Shown here: in pieces, positions 59,349 through 64,000 of the stretch
Position numbering within the stretch: the stretch's first letter is position 1
Layout: each line of letters starts with the position of its first letter
NCBI GenBank assembly: GCA_013397795.1
Contig: VZTJ01005909.1
Coordinates: forward strand, 849,642 to 913,641
DNA from: Orthonyx spaldingii
Lineage: Eukaryota; Chordata; Aves; Passeriformes; Orthonychidae
DNA: 64,000 nt
Direction: 5' to 3'
Notes under the pieces: model-generated
The model's input: the letters and a program-made list of their open reading frames with translations, nothing else
Databases searched by the model: none
Told to the model about the DNA's origin: nothing
Program-made: the position numbers and the translations under genes

Positions 59349-62300
59349 GTGGAGGACTCTGAAGCTTTACCATCTCAAATCAAACATAGTTGGGCCTTGA
59401 TAACCCAAGGACACAAACCCTGACTTTCAGCAGTCTTGATTTCTTTGGATGTTTCCTAGAAACCAGGAGCTTTGCATCCTGCTTCCTCAGCCTTCACTGA
59501 GCTCACCAGTCAGGCTGGACTTTGCGGGCACAGGACTGTAAGTGCAAACATGGTCTTAGATCAGCTGAAAGAGAAAGAAAGACAGAGGGAGATGTGATCC
59601 CACAGCTCTGGAGACCCCAGCAGTGTGCGGGCTGCCCCCTAGCACTCAGGAACACACAGCAGAGCCAGCAGCAATAACTCCAGCTGGAGGGAAAGCAACA
59701 CCTGTACTTCCTTCTCCCTGGCCACATGCCCTGCAATGACATCTGTGATCAGACTCCCTCTCTTAGACATCCCAAGGTTGGAGCTGAGGAGATAGAGAGC
59801 ACCCTGGATACCTGTGTTTGTACCAAGCAATGCCTGCCCTGTGAAAGATGATTATGAGGTTGTTCTCAGCTGTGATAACTGCATCACCTCTCTGCTCTCA
59901 CTTCTGCCTCTCCCATATTTCCAAGAGATAATGATCTCATCTCCTAACTGTTGAAGATCACTCCTTGTCTGCACTTCCCCTCCCTGTTCCCCTCGTCTGT
60001 TCATTATGGGATAGAAATGTTATCGACCAACAATCACTAGATGTCAAAAAATCTTATCGCACAATCCAGCTGCCAACATAGCCTAAACGTACTTAGGAAA
60101 TGTCAGTAAATTACAGCAAAGAGAGAAAGTGAGCAAGGGAGGAAACATTAGGATGAGCAGTGAACTGCAATTAACTGCTCCACATTTGGAATAAGCAGGA
60201 AATGTATGGAGGAAAGCAGAGTTAAGGGGTCATTGATCTCTGTAATTGAGGGGAAACTGAGAAATTGATGGTTTAATGGGGTTCAGCTGAAAGGAACGTG
60301 TGCTTCGTGGGCCGTACTGGGGCAGGGAGACCACTGCTGTTGGGCATAGAACCTATCCTAGTTAGGTCACAACACTCAAGGTACTCCTCAGCCTTCCTTG
60401 GAAGCAACTTTTCTGTGTTGTTCAGCTTGATAGCTCCCTGGAAAGGACTGTTTGTCTCATGTCCATGCCTAGACTGTGTTCTTGCTTTGGCACAGACCTG
60501 TGATTGCCTTCTTTCCAAACTGACTGGATAGCTGGGCTTGGGCATTGGATTGCCATTGGGGCAGATTGGGATCCATCATCTCTTAGGATGTGTCCAAGGG
60601 CAGACTGCAGAGGAGTTACCCAAGGTTGTTTGGTCTGAGTTTTCCTCCATTTATCCCACAATTTCTTCAGAAAATATAATGTGGAAGGTACTGCACAACC
60701 ATCCCTGGCCCAGCCTTCCACCACTGCCCTGGGATTCACTGGGTGGCTGTTTGGCAGTCCTGGGGGTAGGGTGCAAATATCTTCGTAAGAGGCTCCAAAC
60801 ACACTCAAGGGTTGCCCTTGCAGACCCAACTGCCTGTCCCAGGAGCACACAAGGGTCCGCCCTGCAAAGCTTTGGCACAGCTGGACCACGGGTGGAAGCC
60901 CACAGATTACAGGCTCTGCCTTGCCACATCATAGTCAAGCAATCCAGTGCCTCCCTCCCTCTGAGGCAGGATCAAACATCACTGGAAAAGTCCTGAACTG
61001 TCATCTTCTTTATTTCCCATTACCACTGCCTGATTGTTCCCCATACATGTGTCCCCAGTATTTTGACTCACAGGAGCAGGCCTTAGGTGAAGTAAACTGG
61101 CACAAAGATCTGGAAGCTATTCAACAGACCCATCCAGCCCCTCTCTCCCTCTCTTTCTCCCTTTCCATCATCTCCATCTCCATCTCTCCTTCAAAACTCT
61201 TATTCGTAAATCAAGCTTTCAGTCCCAGGGTTGTTTCCATCCCCCAGTCTCCTAATGCATGCTCCACCTATCCTGGACACTGCTTTTCACCCTATCTCTG
61301 CTTTTCATCTCACACTCCCCATCCTCCTGATTTTCCGTGCTGCACGCATCCTCCCTGAGCTGTGAAAGATGCTGCAGTGAACAGAGCAGAGCTGGAATGG
61401 AAAACACAAAACACAGCACAAACATGTCTCCATGACCTGTCTGCTCCATGGGAACAGTCTGACCTTGGCTTTAATCCCACAGCAGAGGAGAGATGTTTTA
61501 AGGCTCTTTGTACCACTGAGGAAGAAATGCTGACTAGTACAGTTCCCAAGGGCAACCACAGGTTATCCTCTGTGACTTCCTTTTCATGCCATAGACACCA
61601 GGTCCCAATCTGGGAACCACAGCCCTAATGTCCTGCAAGTGTGCGTACCACTTACTCCCCCAAGAAGATGTCAAGGTCAGACTGCTCATCGCCTGCCAGA
61701 TTAAATGGTCACTTGCAAAATTCACAGGCCCTTTGGAGATGTCAGACTCTAGTACCACAGACTCATTGTTGGTCACTGCAGCTCTGCTCAGCTCATGCTT
61801 TGCACAGCTGAGGCAGGCACCAAGAGGCACAGACCTGTGTTCCTCCATATGCTCTCTGCCCTGCCTGCAGCTGCTAGCTAGGAGAAGCTGTGCCTCCAAC
61901 TCTCCCCATGGCTGCAAAACCACAGCCAGGTCCAGGATCCCCTTTACAGCATGCACAATCTAGGTAAGGATAGACCAGGTTAATAATTTTCCTTAAATGG
62001 ACTAGAGGATGAGCAGAGGTTTGTTCTTTTTCCACAGGGTCATTTCCCCACTCTTTGCAATGAGACATTGCCATTTAAGAAATAGCAGATCACATTTATT
62101 TGGCCAGTGAGTGCATCCAACAAAGATGCTCAGGGTTTGGAAAAAGATGCTCACCCTCCTCCAGGAGATGATGACATTTCAGTCTTTCTAATTAAGTTTC
62201 TGTCCCAGACCAGCAGAATCTGGAAGATATAAATCTCATTTTCCCCCCCTTGTATTAAATTGAATTTAATGTTTCTGTAAGATAAAGAGCTTATAGCCCT

Positions 62301-64000
62301 GGATATCTTTGTTCTAACTCCCTATGGACACTGCTAAGGACATAGGGTCTCCTCTGTCATGGCCCCTGGTCCTAGGAGTCTCAGCTGCATCTGCTGATAG
62401 CCCAGCTAGCTTACAGTGCAACCACCTTCCACTGGGGAGTCATGGAGAGACTTAGATGTCTCAACAAGTTTCAGACAGTGACCTGCAGCAGAGGAAAGGG
62501 AAAACATGATTAGCACCATAGAAACTTGTCCTATTTAGGCAGAATGGTCCTTGTGGCTGCAACACCTGTGTGTTGTGTAGGATTTTACAGAAGTGACAGA
62601 AGAAAAGCTGAACCTCTAGAAATCAAAATCAACCTCTCCTGAGATACTCTCTGTCTGTAAGTGACCTGAAATATGGCAAGTATCTAGACACCCAGAGCCT
62701 GGACACAAAGCCTGCACACTGTCCTACCACAAGTGAAGGTGAATCTTTGAAAAAACCTATAATAACACTGGTTTTAGAAAATTTCCAACCATCCACTGAA
62801 AAACTGCACATGAAACTTCTCGTTGCTTGCAAATGCCATCACCATCCAGTCCCAATTTGCTGACATGTAGATCACCAAGGTCCTGCAAACTTTTGCTGTT
62901 TTTTCTCTGTCTGTTCTACTGAGCACAGCTGGAGCTATAGACCTGCCCTTCTTTCCTTGCTGTGTGCCTGTGAGCGTAAAGGAGCCAGAGGTGATCCTGA
63001 AGCATGTTTGCCACAGAGCTGCAAGAAACAGTGAGAGAATCCTCTGTGGCATCACCCCAGCAGTGGAAGCTGGCCTTGCTCCCATGGAGACCTGCCCTTA
63101 GATTGTTTTTGCCATGCTGCACTGAACATGTGGGGTTTTCAAGTGTAGAGAAGTTGGTCCTGTCTTTTTGCCATGAAGAGAAGAAATATTCAGCACCCCA
63201 AATCTGTACAGCTTCATCCTTTCCTTCACTGTATCCTGGGGACTGGTGACTGAGAATCTGCCTGCACCCAGCTTGGGCCTTTTTGTTAACTCTGCCCCAC
63301 AGAAAGAACAGGCTCTGCCTGTCTTCTCACCCATGCAGAGAAGTTCCCTGACCACAATAGCCTTGGAACCCCAGGAAGCACCTGGTGTGTGAAAGCTGAG
63401 CTCAAAACCCTGCTTGGAAACTGCTCCTCTCCTTCTCCAGTGCTGCCTTATCTCCTTGCTCCCTTTGCTTCTGCTGCGACAGTGAAGGACGAGGTCATGG
63501 AGCCCTGGGAACCTGCCATCCTCTCCCTGCTCTGCTCTCACCAAGTTTTCCTTGCCCAGTGCAATTACGAAGGTGTCAATGTTCATTTGGCTGGGCCTGC
63601 TGTGCAACAAACTCGTGTGGCCCTCAAGGGACTCAAAAGTCAAGACAATTTCAAAAGGAAAGTAGAAGCTTCCACTTGCAATTTTCTCACTCTTTCCTGT
63701 CTGCTCCACTGCAATAATGGGAGGGTAGAAGGAGAAGGGACACATGACGTGGCTGAAATATGTCAAACCTAGAAGCTTCATTAACCATGCTCAAGAGTTA
63801 TTATTCAGACCTTCCTGGTGCTCCAAGACTGCTTTTAGTTGGCTGAAAGCTTTTAAGCACATAGCCACTGGATATAGGCCAAATTGTGTGACTGTGATGC
63901 TGTCCATGACCTCCTTTAGGCTCCCTGGACTTTTTACCTCCCAGGTGTTCCAGATGACCTGTAAAATCAATATGCTGGGACTGTATATTTAACTGAGTGC
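59349..64000. other. unique non-coding DNA to the end of the window
   Basis: No gene recognised. The longest frame (63098-63781, minus, 227 codons) has an ordinary mixed composition but no domain, signal peptide or membrane segment that I recognise, and no supporting splice or promoter context. It is worth one database search but is most likely chance. Other tracts are simple: CT-rich at 61138-61195 with CATCTCC repeats, and a C-run near 62242. Confidence 0.55.

Noticed and set aside
1..64000. CRISPR arrays, bacterial operons, phage or integrative elements
   Set aside because: Nothing of this kind is present; repeats and composition are those of a vertebrate nuclear genome.

Overview
This window looks like vertebrate, specifically bird, nuclear DNA, and it is almost entirely non-coding. 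The bird call rests on several CR1 LINE pieces, some ending in the avian-type tail with repeated ATTCTGTG-like octamers, and on one LTR of about 1.1 kb that I recognise as the ERV LTR common in songbird (passerine) genomes. I recognised no protein family in any reading frame on either strand. Every long open frame is low-complexity, lies in a repeat, or has a composition typical of chance frames in GC-moderate DNA. The window therefore reads as intergenic or intronic sequence around one strong CpG-island promoter.

Layout. 1-34 kb: unique non-coding DNA whose + strand is A+C rich, containing the LTR (1603-2693, minus orientation), CR1 pieces near 6.2-6.5, 19.4-19.6 and 31.8-32.0 kb, a CA microsatellite at 32.2 kb, and a pair of homeodomain-type palindromes at 29.15 kb. 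34.08-34.85 kb: a dense CpG island with a perfect-consensus minus-strand splice donor, the best candidate for the first exon of a gene running leftward out of the island. 34.85-35.58 kb: a CAC-rich belt. 35.82-35.95 kb: an assembly gap inside a roughly 42-bp tandem repeat. 35.6-64 kb: the + strand becomes G (and more weakly T) rich; it holds a smaller GC-rich island at 42.15-42.5 kb, a GGAA/TGAA microsatellite at 44.8 kb, CR1 pieces at 44.0, 47.2, 57.2-57.9 and 59.1 kb, and a second gap in a poly-A stretch at 49.84 kb.

The most interesting pattern at large scale is the strand-composition switch at about 35.6 kb, next to the CpG island. It is what divergent transcription from a shared promoter region would leave behind: a leftward unit over 1-35 kb and a rightward unit over 36-64 kb. 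No exon of either unit beyond the candidate first exons could be identified by eye, so gene identity stays open. I did not find a previously undescribed protein system here.
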